Part shown: one piece after another, positions 48,871-61,899 of the stretch | Numbering within the stretch: the stretch's first letter is position 1 | Layout of the letters: the number at the start of each line of letters is the position of its first letter | Assembly: GCF_040939455.1 (NCBI RefSeq) | Contig: NC_134129.1 | Coordinates: 18,146,501-18,210,500 of the forward strand | Direction: 5' to 3' | From: Microcebus murinus | Lineage: Eukaryota > Chordata > Mammalia > Primates > Cheirogaleidae | Length of the DNA: 64,000 nt | The notes under the pieces: model-generated | Databases searched by the model: none | What the model was told of the DNA's origin: nothing | The model's input: the letters and a program-made list of their open reading frames with translations, nothing else | Translations under genes and position numbers: made by a program

Positions 48871-50491
48871 AACTTTGAGACTTTCCACTTGTAACTGGTT
48901 CTCACTGCCACCACCTTGGAATTCTATAATCTGGGGATAAAAACTGGGTCATATTCACTTTAGTGTCTATATTAGAATTAGTCTGGAGTACCTAATATTA
49001 GGTTAGAGTATTCTCTAACCTTTTCTTTCACTCTTGCTCCTGAGATCTGTCTTCCACAGTATGACTGTGTTCCAGATATAACCATTGAAAAATGGAAATC
49101 AGATCACATCGGTCCACTGACTAAAATCTCTGCCTAAGTCTCTGACATCATCTCCCCTGCTCTGGCCTTGCTCACTGGCCGGTGGTCATTATCTTGAGTA
49201 AGGCTGGCTTTCTCCTCCTCAGGGCCTCTGCCTTCTGCTCACAATGCTTTATCCCCAGATATTTGTCTTTGTGTCTTCTGCCCAGCCTTTATGCATTAGC
49301 ATAAATCCTATACATAGTTCTTAGCAAGGTGCTCCTTGACCAATCTAAAGTATATTTCCACCATCCCTATTTATTATTAATACGTTACTGTGTTTTATTT
49401 TCTTCAAGATACCTGTCAATAGATATCATTATCCTAATTGTTTACTTGTTCACTATGTAAACATCCCTCCCCCCCTGAAACCAGAAGGTGAGTTATTGTC
49501 CACTGTTCGCATTCCCAGAGCCATTAGGCTACCTAATGCCTGGTAGATGTTTAATCAATAATCGTTAAAGAATGATGAATGAATGAATCTCCCAAAGCAA
49601 TGAAGCACAAAACTCCTTTCTCCTTCCACCTCAAAACAGATAAAGCTCAATGAAATTAACCCCGGAAAGAAGCACCAAATTAACTCTTTCACAAACAGTC
49701 AGCTTGAATTCCAGTTTCATTAAGCTCAGCAAGCACACACACTGGGGTTTACCTGAGATCTTCTAACATCTGTCCCAACTGTGGTCACTGGCCTATAATA
49801 CCTAAATAGAATCATACAGCAGGCTAGTTAGGTTTTAGATGCAGATCACATTTCTGAAGCAGAGACTGTCCGACATTCTATCTAGGAGGGTAAATAAGGA
49901 GATTCTTTGCTTTCTGGAACCCACTCACGTTTGGCCAGATAACAAATGAGGAGGAAATAAGGCCACTTAGAAGGGAATTTAATAATATTTTCTATTTGTC
50001 AGGCCAGACTTTCCACTAGAAAGTAGTAAATAGTTTAAGTGAGGGACAACTAAAGAAATTGCTTTCACGTGAAAATTCAGAGGAGGAAGATACTGCTTTC
50101 ACCTTCAAGAGTTGGAGCACAGAGTAGAGAAAGGACGATTGAGTTAAACCTTGAAGGATGCTACTAACCAAGAGTTTTTCTCTGCACAGCCCACAGAGCG
50201 AATAATTACTTTCTCCTCTGTGGTATGCTTCATCACTTTTATTATTCAATTTATAAATTAGATTGTAATTCTTGTTTCTGTCTACAAGTTATTATATGGT
50301 TTTGCACGGTGGGGTTGTCTTATTAGCACTGAATTCTCCAGAACCTGATAAAAAATAATATTGATAGCTGTAATAATAAGAAATAATAGAAAGGGTATTT
50401 GTGCATTCGGCTCAGGCCAACGTTTGGAGTGTGGTGTTGAGTCTGACTGATTTTAACTTCAGGCTGTGCCTCTTACTTACCTTGGGTAAGT
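48871..50491. repeat. Intergenic; L2 fossil at about 49080-49400
   Basis: TCTCCTCCTCAGGGCCTCTG, TGCTCACAATGCTTTATCCC and GGTGCTCCTTGACCAATCTA are L2 text. A (GAAT)n-like run is at 49574-49590. The rest to 50491 is unassigned. Confidence 0.6.
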
Positions 50492-50832
50492 GATTTTTTT
50501 TGTTTTGTTTTGTTTGGGACAGAGTCTCACTTTGTTGCCCAGGCTAGAGTGCCGTGGCGTCAGCCTCGCTCACAGCAACCTCAAACACCTGGGCTCAAGC
50601 GATCCTCCTGCCTCAGCCTCCCGAGTAGCTGGGATTACAGGCATGCGCCACCAAGCCCGGCTAATTTTTTCTATATATATTTTTAGTTGGCCAATTAATT
50701 TCTTCCTATTTTTAGTAGAGACGGGGGTCTCCTTCTTGCTCAGGCTGGTTTCTAACTCCTGACCTTGAGCAATCCTCCTACCTTGGCCTCCCAGAGTGCT
50801 AGGATTACAGGCATGAGCCACCGCGCCCTGCC
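50492..50832 (-). mobile_element. Alu (lemur type)
   Basis: Full dimer with (GTTTT)n tail; TTGGGTAAGT on both sides. Confidence 0.95.
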
Positions 50833-51380
50833 TTTGGGTAAGTTGACTTTTAGGGTTGCCAGATAAAATACAGGACACCCAGTGAAATTCGAAGTTCAGA
50901 TAAACAATGAGTACTATAATATTTTTTTAAGTATATCCCTTACGATATTCATGGCACACTTATGACAGAATATTATGCATAGGTGACCTGAAATTTCACA
51001 ATGAACTGGGCAGTCCTGTATTTTTATTTGCTAAATCCTAACAATCCTAGTGATTTCCCTGACCACGTTTGTGACCTGCCAACGAGGTGGAATCAGTACC
51101 TTCTTTTTTGGATACTAACTATATACATCTAAAGGACCTTGCTCTCTCGTTGAACCCTCAGTTTACCTTCCCAATCAGCACACTTCGGTAGAGACATGGG
51201 TTAAAACTCTGGGACATTGGCCCCTGGAGCACCCAAATAAACCTCAGGTTACCCTCATCAAATGGTTTTCTAGGGCGTGCAGAGAAATTTCAACACCGCT
51301 CTGCGAACTGCGGTGAAATATTTGTCACCTTGCCTCCCCAAAAGCAGCAGGAGAGGGTGTAAAAGCGACATCCCTGCAAG
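50833..51380. other. Upstream of the COMMD8 island, unassigned
   Basis: No exon or repeat recognised. Confidence 0.4.
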
Positions 51381-51543
51381 CTGCAGAGAGAGAGAGACCC
51401 CGCCCCTAATTAGCCCCAGGGAAAAGGATGGCCCGCGTCTCTGCGCAAGCGCACAAGGACTCGCGCCCGCCCCTGCGCGGCCCCGCCCCTTCCGGGCGCG
51501 TCACACGGGCGAGTCGCCGCTACGCAGGAGACGCCGGGGCCTC

Positions 51544-51572
51544 GTCACGTGACCCGGGGCCCGTCACGTGAC
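51544..51572. promoter_or_regulatory. Two GTCACGTGAC boxes (CLEAR/USF type)
   Basis: Perfect palindromes at 51544-51553 and 51563-51572, 19 bp apart centre to centre, ending 28 bp before the COMMD8 ATG. This is the CLEAR consensus for TFEB/TFE3/MITF and also suits USF1/2. Binding is inferred. Confidence 0.75.
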
Positions 51573-51599
51573 CCAGCCGCGGGCTTGGCGCGCGCAGGG

Positions 51600-51665
51600 A
51601 TGGAGCCGGAAGAGGGGACGCCGCTGTGGCGGCTGCGGAAGCTGCCGGCGGAGCTGGGCCCGCAG
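51600..51665 (+). CDS. COMMD8: COMMD8 coding exon 1
   Basis: COMM domain-containing protein 8, a subunit of the COMMD/CCDC22/CCDC93 (CCC) part of the Commander complex that acts in endosomal recycling; COMMD3 and COMMD8 together are also reported to recruit GRK6 to chemokine receptors. The exon codes 22 residues, MEPEEGTPLWRLRKLPAELG then PQ, in phase 0, before donor GTGAGG at 51666. An in-frame GTG upstream is not needed; the ATG at 51600 matches the known N-terminus. Across the four visible exons, 139 of about 183 residues are present. Confidence 0.97.
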
Positions 51666-52479
51666 GTGAGGGACGCGAGCGGCGGCGGCGCGGGGCCAGG
51701 GGCCCGGGGCGCGAGGCAGGCGGGCGGGCTGCGACCCAGACGCCGCGCGGGCGCCCCACGGAGGCGAGGGGGAAGGTGCGTGATGCGGGCGGCCTCCCCC
51801 GGGGACTTTTGGGGACACTCGTCTCGGGACGCCGCCTTGGAATTGGGGTTCCAGCGGCTTTGCCCGCACCCCTGGGGGCGGCCCACCCCGCCCCCGCGCG
51901 CGCGGCCGGGACCCTGCGACCCCGGCTCGGGTGTGGGGTCCCCGCGCAGTCCTTGGAAGCCGACGGCGTGGAGTGGATGGTTTGCGGCGTCCTTGGCAAC
52001 GGTTCATTCATCCATCAAACACACAGGTCCCGAGCGGCCCCCGGCTCACCTCGGGGCCCGGCTCACCTCGGGGCCCGGCTCACCTGCCGCACGCCGGGAT
52101 CGAAGCCGCCCTGCCCCCTGGAGGGAGACAGAAAGGGGGAAAAAAAAAATAAACTTGGTTAGCGTTTGGAAGGCAGCAGATAACGGGCGACTGTGGTTAG
52201 GATGATCTCAGAAGGTGACAGACTATCCACTGCTGACTCCTGGAGTCTGTGAGGGAACCCCGGCTAGGCTAGGGAGGGTCTGGGAAAAGTAGCCTCCTCC
52301 ATTCGTCCAGCCAGTTTTTTTTTTCCCCTAACGCTGAGCGCGCCCTGATGGGAGCAGGCGGAATGGTGCCTGAGACACAGCTGGGGCGTCTTTTGGAAGT
52401 CGCAGTTTTCCATTTTCCCTCTCTTCCATTTACAGTGGGGAAAGAGTGGGGGAGACAGAGCGGGATTAACTACTGCCAG

Positions 52480-52620
52480 GATCAAGAAAGAAAGCACCTC
52501 AACTCTCTTCTTTAATTTTACAAGGGAGGAAACTGAAACGTCAGCCGGGAGTTTTGAGTACCCCTTGCCCGAGGTTGTCCAGGCAGTAAGTGGCAAAGCA
52601 GGAACAGGTGCGCGCACATC
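52480..52620 (+). repeat. MIR SINE
   Basis: ACAAGGGAGGAAACTGAAAC and GGCAGTAAGTGGCAAAGCAG in COMMD8 intron 1. Confidence 0.6.
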
Positions 52621-52641
52621 TGTTGACAGAGCATCTTTTAG

Positions 52642-53071
<430 letters not shown>

Positions 53072-55375
53072 AATGTTGATGACTTCTAAATCTCTGTGTC
53101 CAGCCAAAAATCTCTTCCCTGAGTATAGGGCTTCTGTCATGGTACCTCGAATTTAATGTCCTTGGCTGAGCTCCTCTTCCTCCCAAACAGTGGACCTTCT
53201 CCTTCCATACCTGCATTTTCTGTTTGTGGCATCAGCTTTTACCCACTCAACCTGAAATCCTGGATTTCATCCTTGGCCTCTCCTTTTCACATCTCTTTTG
53301 CCTCTTTACTGCAGCCATGCTGAGTGTCCTCAGCAATTTAGGCCCCCATAATCTTTTGCTCATCAACCAAAAATGGGGTGTGTGGGGGCAGGGTGGATAT
53401 GGAGGGGTGGGCCTTTTGGTCTTACCCCTCTCCTTTTCTCTCCTTACATCTCCTAGCCTGTTGGCAAATTTATGGAAAAAATAATGCAAATATATGAGGA
53501 GGTTGCTTTCCTGTTGAGCACAGGTTAAAGTCTAGGCTCTTTTGCCTTGTATACAAGGCCCTTTTTGATTAGGCTCCTTCCTACCCACCTCTCCAGCCTT
53601 GTCCCCAAACTCCTCCCTCACCTCCCAAATGGCTTGCTCTGCCCCTGGTCAAGCAGTGTGATTTTACGCTTTTCAGTCTATGTATATACGGTTGCTTGTG
53701 ATTAGAAATGCCCTTCTCTCCTGTTGGCCTGGCCAACTACTTGTCCTTTTATTATTAATAACACTTAGCCTTTTCCTCGCTTCCTCTCTGTGCTCCTTTG
53801 CATATTGTATAAACTTTTAGTGTAGCCCCTATCTTTCTAAGTTGCATTTATTTATTTATATGTCTGCTTTTTTCTAATAGATTAAAACTCTGTTATGGTA
53901 GCGGCTTATTTTATTTATTCTTAGTTTCCTCATTTGTAAAATGGGAATAGCAGCATGTCACAGGGTTGTGGTGAGAACCCGTTCAGAGCTTGGTTCCTTG
54001 TTAGGATTCCATAAATGGTAACTGTTATAGTTGTTTTTTCTTTGTATTTCCATTTTCTTATTTAATAACTGGAATGAAGTGTTCATTACATACTTGTGAA
54101 TGAATAGAAAACATAATAAAAAAATATAGCACTTGTATTTTTTTTACTTTTAATTCTGGGTTTTGCTTTAGCATGGGGGCAATATGAGACAAGATGGAAT
54201 ATATGTAGAGAATTTTGAATGATTTTTAAATTAAGTACATTGGTTGGTTTATGGTAAATAAAGATTTATGGTAAATAAAAATTTGCTTAGTACATCAGGC
54301 ACCATTGGGAAATGGAAATCACTAGTTGCTCATCTCTGTTCTGGTATGTGTGGTGTTACAGGGAAGGAATTATTACTTAAAATGGAGTGGAATATGATCC
54401 AGGAGAGTAATTGCTGGTTAAATGTTATTTCCAAGTTATTTGGGTTCAAATACTCCTCTTATAAGATACAGATATCACCTGAGAGTGAGCACCATGTTAA
54501 ATGTTTGCCTAGAACAGTACTGGCATAGTAGTTACTCAATACATGTTGAAGACATGAATTGTAGGAGGAATAGTAGTGGTGATAATAAAATGATAACAGT
54601 GGCTAGCAATGTTTAAGTACTTTGTACATTCTAGGACTGTGCCAAGCGATTTGCATATATTCTTATTTAATCCTTACAGCAACATTATGAAAATAGGTGA
54701 TATACTCATTTTACACTTGAGGAAACAGAGACACAGAATATTTGAATAAAACTAGAAAATAGTGGAACTAGGATTCAAAGTAGCTAGTTTTGTTCCAAAA
54801 TCCACAGTCTTAATCACTATGTTCGGTTATCTATGTGTTAGGATTTTCATTGCTGATACTAAGAGTAGAGGGAAGGGAATGTAAAAAAAGAAAAGGTACT
54901 GAGGCTTTCTCAGAATACAGCAAAAGAAGTAAGTATGAATATGGTGAAAATGAGGCAAAGCAAAGGCTTTGTGGATCTGCAGTAAAAGACTTTGATGTAA
55001 AAGTCGTACCCTTTGTTTGGTCATTGCTACAAATACGATGTCTAAGGATCCTAAGGTGAAATTTTTATACTTACCATCTTCCTTTCAGGAATATTGCAAA
55101 AGCAGTAGTTTTTTTTTTTTTTTTTCTCCTCAGTATATAGTTTCTATAACTTATAAAATTATTTAGCTTCTGAAGGTGGACTTAAATAGAAAGTCTGGGA
55201 TTTTTGTGGACCTTGATTTTTAATTAATAAGAATAATTTTAAAAGTAGCTACATTTTAACCTCAGCTTCTCTTGCAGATAACATGAATTTCTCCCGACAA
55301 CATTTGTTTGCTACAAGGAAGAGAAATGTGTTTTATTTTACTTATAAGTAAATTTATTTCCTTTTTTCTCTCCAG
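53072..55375. repeat. COMMD8 intron 1, remainder
   Basis: L2-like text at about 53530-53870 (CTCTTTTGCCTTGTATACAA, CACCTCCCAAATGGCTTGCT), reverse MIR at 53910-54020 (AGTTTCCTCATTTGTAAAAT) and MIR at 54600-54800 (CCTTACAGCAACATTATGAA, TTGAGGAAACAGAGACACAG). No other exon seen. Confidence 0.55.
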
Positions 55376-55531
55376 CTTCTTCACAAAATAATTGATGGCA
55401 TTTGTGGCCGAGCTTATCCTCTCTACCAGGATTATAACAGTATTTGGGAATCAAAAGAATGGAAGAGTGTTCTAGAAGATGTTACGAAATTTTTCAAAGC
55501 GGTAGTTGGTAAAAATTTATCTGATGAAGAG
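55376..55531 (+). CDS. COMMD8: COMMD8 coding exon 2
   Basis: 156 bp, 52 codons, phase 0 on both sides: acceptor TTCTCTCCAG (ends 55375), donor GTAACT at 55532. Encodes [20 protein letters not shown], then [20 protein letters not shown] and [12 protein letters not shown]. This is the helical N-terminal (HN) domain that precedes the COMM domain. No stop or indel, so the gene looks intact. Confidence 0.97.
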
Positions 55532-56454
55532 GTAACTTTACATTTCAATACTTTATACTAAATAACAAATAATGCTCAGTTTTTTTTTGAGTTAATCTTT
55601 AGAGCACTGTATAATATAAGGACCATCATCAGGAAGTAATACATATTATATAACAAAAACCTCATAATTGTAAGTGGAAAATCTGATCATGGAAGTTCTG
55701 TGTTTTTGCAGTTTTGTTTTTACTATTTGAATTGCGAAACATTTAAAGCATACAAAAGGAAACAGGAAGTTATATAACGGACACCTACATTCCCATTACC
55801 ACCATCAGTTGTTAACAGTTTACTTTATGTGTTTCAGGTTTGTGTTTGTTTGTTTTTAGAAATAAAGCATTACACAGATAACCTAAATTCCCTCATGCCC
55901 CACTAGATATGATACCCTCACCCAGAGAACACCACTCCTGAAGGTGGCATTCGTGTTTTGTATTCTATATAGTGTGTATGTTTAAATCTTTAAGCAATAT
56001 ATAGAAGTATTTGGGGGTGGTTAAGTGTGTAACTTGTAAATGATAACATGAATGCATTTTAAAATTAGATTAGTCAATGTTGATTAATTTAGATTAATCA
56101 ATGTTGATAAATGTGGATGTAGTTCATGTATTTTAACCCCTTGTATAGTATCTGATGATAGGAATTAAGTAAGATTTATTTATCCCCCTACTAACAGTTA
56201 TGTAATTGCTTCTTTTATTACAAGTAATGCTGCTGCAACATTTTTATGTGTGTCTCCTGCGTACTCAGGGTAGACATCTTCACGTAAAATCTCAGGGTCA
56301 TGTGATATCCTTCTTCCCCTGAATTTCTTTTCCATCTTTGTCAGAAATCATTTGAGCACACTTGTGTAGGTTGCTCACTTTTTAAAAAAATGGAGTTATG
56401 TGTTTGTCATTGATTTTTATGATATTTTGGATATGAGTTCGTTGTTAGATGTAT

Positions 56455-56787
56455 TTTTTTTTTTTTTTTTTTTTGAGACAGAGTCTCACTTTGTTGCCTA
56501 GGCTAGAGTGAGTGCCGTGGCGTCAGCCTAGCTCACAGCAACCTCAGTCTCCTGGCTCAAGCAATCCTCCTGCCTCAGCCTCCCAAGTAGCTGGGACTAC
56601 AGGCATGCACCACCATGCCCGGCTAATTTTTTCTATATATATTAGTTGGCCAATTAATTTCTTTCTATTTATAGTAGAGACGGGGTCTCACTCTTGCTCA
56701 GGCTGGTTTCGAACTCCTGACCTCGAGCAATCCGCCCGCCTTGGCCTCCCAGAGAGCTAGGATTACAGGCGTGAGCCACCGCACCCA
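56455..56787 (-). mobile_element. Alu (lemur type)
   Basis: Full dimer inserted in the old L1; TAGATGTATTTT on both sides. Confidence 0.96.
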
Positions 56788-57637
56788 GCCTAGATGTATT
56801 TTAAGTATCTTCTATTGTGTGGCTTGCCTTTTTACTCTCTTAGTGGTGTCTTTTGGTGAATAGAAGTTCTGAATTTTAATCAAGCTCAGTTTGTCAATAC
56901 TTTTTTTGATGGCTAGAGCTATTAATTTACTATTTAAGAAACATTTGTGCCAAAGACATGAAGGTATTTTTGTATGTTTTTGTATGGAAGCTTGGTTGCT
57001 TTAGCTCTCACCTTTATGTTACGGATGCATTTTGAATTAGTATTTGTGTATGGAGTGGGGGTCAAATTCAGATTTTTCCACTTCACTATCCAGTTGACCC
57101 AGTACCATTTATTGAAATGATCATCCTTTCCCCACAAGATTGCTGCGCAGCCTTTGTTGTAAGTCAGACGGCCGTATGCGTGTGGTTTGTGTCTGGACTC
57201 TTTATTGTATTCTATTAGTCTGCTTTTCTATATTTGCCAACACTATGCTCTTAATTACTGCAGAATTAAAGGTACATTAAATAAAATCATAATATCTGGT
57301 AGTAGAACACTGTCAGCCTCATGCTTCTTCAGGATTGCCTTGGCTGTTTAAGGTCCTCTGTGTTTTTGTGTACATTTTAGAATCAGCTTGTCAATTTTAA
57401 CCACAGAACCTGGGGGGATTTTGATAGAGATTAGACTGCTCTCTAGATCATTTGGGGGGAGAATTTAATTCTTAACAATATTTAGCTTTCAAATTCATGA
57501 ACATGGGTAGCTTTCTGTTTATTTAGGTTAGCTTCAATTTCCCTCTCTAATATTTTGTAGTTTTCACTGTAGAGATCTTACACATATTCTGGTAGATTTG
57601 TTTCTAAGTAAATGATGTTTTTTATGTTCTTTAATTT

Positions 57638-57987
57638 TTTTTCAGTTTTTTTTTTTTTTTTTTTTTTGAGACAGAGTCTCACTTTGTTGTCCAGGCTAGA
57701 GTGAGTGCCGTGGCGTCAGCCTAGCTCACAGCAACCTCAAACTCCCGGGCTCGAGTGATCCTTCTGCCTCAGCCTCCCGAGTAGCTGGGACTACAGGCAT
57801 GTGCCACCATGCCCGGCTAATTTTTATATATATATATATCAGTTGGCCAATTAATTTCTTTCTGTTTATAGTAGAGACGGGGTCTCGCTCTTGCTCAGGC
57901 TGGTTTTGAACTCCTGACCTTGAGCAATCCGCCCGCCTCGGCCTCCCAAGAGCTAGGATTACAGGCGTGAGCCACAGCGCCCGGCCC
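57638..57987 (-). mobile_element. Alu (lemur type)
   Basis: Full dimer inserted in the old L1; TTTTTTCAGTT recurs after it. Confidence 0.95.
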
Positions 57988-59300
57988 TTTTTTCAGTTGT
58001 TTTTTAACGAGCATGTACAAATAACAGTTGATCTTTATATACTTAGCCTGTATCTAACAACCTTTCTAAATTTATTTACTATATCTAATTGTAGATTTTT
58101 TGGGGTGAGCAAGGTTGTATGCAATCAGTTTCTTTTTTAATTTTAACACTTTTTATTTCTTTATTACCTTATTGCACTGGCTAACATCTTCAAACGGTAT
58201 TTTTTTTAAGAAAACAAAAAGCAGTAGAAGACATATGTCTATTCCTAATGTTAGGGAGAAAGTGTTAATTAACTATTTTACCATTTAGTATGTTAACTCC
58301 ATGATTTTGTAGATACCCATTATCAGATTAAAGAAGTTTCCTACAATTCCTACTTTGCTGAGAATTTTTACTATGGATAGGTATTGAATTTTATCAAATG
58401 CTTTTCCCCCGAATTTATTATTTTTTCTCCTTTATTTTGTTAATGTGATTTTTGAATGTCATACTAAGCTTACATTGCCAGAATAAACCCCCTTGGTCAT
58501 GTGGCATTATCTTTGATGTAGCTCTTGATTTGAATTACCAATATTTTGTTTTGGGTTTTTGCATCTGTATTTGCATGATACTGGCCTGTGTGTTTTTCCC
58601 CCCACTCTAGAAATACTCTTGTCAAGGTGTTAAATAAGTTTTGTTCTGGCCCATGGAATGAATTGGGAAATGTGTTTTCCTTTTTCTGTTTTCTGGAAGA
58701 GTTTATATGAGATTGATTTTTATTTATTTCTTTATTTAATATTATGTTACTTAATTCTCAAATATTTGGAAATTTGTTGGTTATCTTTTCTTATCAGTTA
58801 TGACCTTATTACATACACAGTGGTCAAAAAATATAAGCAGTATTATTTCAGTCATTTGAGATCTGTCATGGTTTGCTATGCATACGGTACAATGGCTCAG
58901 CATACGGTACATTTTGGTGAACATTCCATGTACATTTGAAAATAATGTGTATTCTACAGTTCTTGGTATAGTGTTTTATATGCTGATTAGGCTATTTTCA
59001 ATTCTTCTGTGTCTTTACTGTTTTTTTTTTTGTCTGTTTATGCCAGTCACTCAGAGTAACTGTGTTAACATCTCTAATTATAAATGTAGATTTATCCATT
59101 TCTCTTTTTAGTACTGCCAGGTTTTGCTGCTCTATATATTTTGAAGCTATGCTATTAAGCGTACACATGCTTATGTTTGTTATTTATTTCTGTTGAATGG
59201 CTCTTTTTCCATTTTTCTCTATTTCTTGTAATATTTATTGCCAAGGACTACACTGTCTGATATAGTGATAAAGGTTGGGTATCCCTTATTTGAAATGCTT

Positions 59301-59747
59301 AGGACCAGAAGTGTTTCAGATTTTGAATTTTTTCATTTTTTTCAATTCTAATATTTTGGAATATTAGAATTATACTTATCAGAGAAGCATCCCTAATCCA
59401 AAAATCTAAAATGCTCCAATAAGCACTTCCTTTGAGCATCCTGTCTGCACTCAAGAAGTTTCTGATTTTAGGATCAGGGACACTCAAACTGTGTTGCTGT
59501 GTCACTTTGGTGCTCTCCAGGTATATCCACTTCCATGCTGCTTCATCAGTCAGTCCTTTTGTTTTGCAGAAATTTGTTAAAGCCTATTTGCTGGTTACTC
59601 ATTCTCATCCTTTTTGTGCTTACAGAAGTATTTCTCTGTCTTTTTTTCTTTTTCTATCTTTTAGGTGTGTGAGAGTGGACCTATGCTTTTACATTTTAAA
59701 CAGAAAATCCCTTTTATTTTCTGACCAATTTATTTTTGTTTCCATAG
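59301..59747. other. COMMD8 intron 2, 3' part
   Basis: Nothing recognised before the acceptor. Confidence 0.4.
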
Positions 59748-59900
59748 ATATTTCAGCAGTTGAATCAGTTGAACTCATGCCATCAAGAAGCGATCATGAA
59801 ATGCTTGAAAAGTAGGAAAGATGAGATCAAGCAGGCTCTGTTAGGAGAAATAGTTGATATTTCCTCTGCACAACTACAGAATTTTGATTGGCAGTTAAAG
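59748..59900 (+). CDS. COMMD8: COMMD8 coding exon 3
   Basis: 153 bp, 51 codons, phase 0: acceptor TGTTTCCATAG (ends 59747), donor GTGAGA at 59901. Encodes [20 protein letters not shown], then [20 protein letters not shown] and [11 protein letters not shown]. The final NFDWQLK is the start of the COMM domain, whose conserved Trp is present. Open and undamaged. Confidence 0.97.
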
Positions 59901-59969
59901 GTGAGAATCTATTTATGAGTATGTATATTTTGAATTTCACTTTTTGGATATGGAGAAATTTTTTTATTT

Positions 59970-61450
59970 TTTTGAGGAGGCAGGAAAGTAAGTTTACTTT
60001 GCCGACAAAGGAGGAAATATGATAGACCTTCTCATCTCAGAATCCCAAATTCCCTGAACATAGGCAGAAATACAGAGCTTTTAAAGGCAGGGTTCTAGGC
60101 TTCAGGCAGTTACTGTGGTTAACTATTCTGATCTTCCCATCTCTGTCAGAGAGGACGCCTGTGGACTCTGCCAGCCGCCCACGTTGGGGACTGGCATTAC
60201 CTGGGAGTTTTAAAAGAAGACTTAACCTGCCTCAAGGATGCAGGCCCGGCTGAAGTTCCCGAAAGAGTGGGGGGAAATTTTCCAGGCCATTCCCTCTGTT
60301 ACATACTCCCCGGTCTCAGTCTTTCCCTTCCGTATCTGGGAGGGGGGACAGTGTCCAGCGGCCCCTGCTGAAATGGGGGCGACGCTTCAGATGGGAGGTT
60401 CATGCTTACGTATGTCATCACAGATCTTTGGCGGTATATTTACAATAACAAATCACTAGGCGAAAAAAGTCATGAGCAACAGCCACAACAATGCGGATTG
60501 ACAAGGCGAAATGGACTGATGCCTTGTAGACAGTTTCCGCCGCAGGGCTGGGCAGGCAAGCACCCTGCAGGCGACCGAGAGACCAGCTTCTGCAAATGCA
60601 GAAACCACATACAGGTGACTGATCAACAGAAGAGGCAGTAGCCTGGGAAATCCCCACTAAGGAGTGGTCTCTCCATCCTGTAGACAGAGCAAATAATCAA
60701 AGAAAGGTTAGCAAAAAAAAAAAATGTTGACGTTTTTCATTTTTCCCTTTCCTTAAACAGTTACTTTCGATCGCTTAAAGGCTGGCCCTCCTCTGGGGCT
60801 TGGCTCGCTTCTTCCATGGCACGCCTCTTTCCTCTGGTATGATGGACCCAGAGTTTCATTTCTGACGACACCAGGGAGGTGTGCGCTATTGGAGACACTT
60901 CCCAGGGTTTCTTCTACTTCTTTGTTTCCGACTGGGGTGGAGGCCTGAAAGAGGCAGACTCACGCATAGTGGTTGTCCCTGACCCACTCCTTTGGCATGT
61001 CGAGTTACCCTGCCTTTTACTCATGGTTATATTACCATACTTGCCTCGGGGTGCTAGGAAGGGTCTTTCTCTCATAAACTATTTCTCAGGGGCTCAATCT
61101 AAGCCTGCTTCTGAGGGCTGTGTTTGTTGAGGGTGACAGCCAGCAGTACCCGGTTCTGCTTTTCTGACTTCTGGGATTCAAAAGCGTGTCCGTATCGCTT
61201 TGTGTGGAGGAGGAGAGCCTACGAACATCCTGACGACCTGTGGGATCTTCGAGTCCACTATGTAGAAAAAGCCCACCAGGTTCCCACTGGGGCTCCACTC
61301 TCTTTTATAATGATATTATATATCTGCAATTTGTCATTTCAAGGATATATTGTCCCAGGGGAAATCAAAGATAGATTAAATTACATCTTCTGCATTGACT
61401 TGGGTATAGGTACGATACAAACATCCAAATCATGTGTATAGGAACATTAC
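59970..61450. other. CpG-bearing block of unknown nature in COMMD8 intron 3
   Basis: About 60120-61280 has many CpGs for an intron yet no splice-supported frame. A first part (59980-60720) and a second part (60750-61300) may be one inserted element; no clear terminal repeats or target duplication were found. The open frames inside have no domain I recognise. Confidence 0.4.
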
Positions 61451-61899
61451 ATTGGTAATAAATTTAACTAGACCCGTAAATCCTTAAATGTCACAAGTCG
61501 TGGGGCAGTATATCTTCAACATATATTTTTGGCTACAGCTTTCTAGACTTCATAGCTTTCTCGAGATTGGTAAATGTGATTCTGCTTCTAGGAGGGAAAT
61601 CTGTAATGTGTTACTAAAACAGTTTTGAAACCACCTTGAAGAGAGTCATGATCAGTATGGTTCATAAGGAACAATTTCAGACCAACTTTTTGTCCTTTGT
61701 GTGGTACTTACACATCAGTAGATGAAGAGAAAACAAATATATTTTTTTTTCCTTAATTTTAGCATGACCCTGGCTAAACTTCCCTATGTTGTCTTTGTAG
61801 ATTAAGTGGAGAAAAACATGGGAAAATAATAGTAGCTAAGTTCAAAATTGAATGAATTTGTGTTAGCTAAGAAGAAGGTTCCTGTGGCTCTTGTCTTGG

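Larger units (their letters stand above)
51390..52130. promoter_or_regulatory. COMMD8: COMMD8 CpG island promoter
   Basis: G+C- and CpG-rich from the GC boxes near 51470 through exon 1 and into intron 1. GC box CCCCGCCCC followed by CTTCCGG (ETS-type core) lies at 51480-51496. No TATA box seen. Large frames on both strands across it are shadows. At 52040-52080 a 19-bp unit, CTCACCTCGGGGCCCGG, is tandemly repeated. Confidence 0.88.
55700..59300 (-). mobile_element. Degenerate L1 (old), antisense, with two Alus inside
   Basis: 56880-57500 reads as reversed L1 ORF2/3' text: GTTGACCCAGTACCATTTAT, GGATTGCCTTGGCTGTTTAA, TTTTGATAGAGATTAGACTG. 58370-58510 continues (TTTTATCAAATGCTTTTCCC, TTACATTGCCAGAATAAACC). 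55730-56300 resembles an L1M 3' end. No intact frame. It is interrupted by Alus at 56455 and 57638. Confidence 0.7.

Noticed and set aside
51520..52011. Several 100-218-residue frames over COMMD8 exon 1
   Set aside because: Only the first 22 codons from 51600 are spliced coding sequence; the others are CpG-island shadows rich in P, R, G and A.
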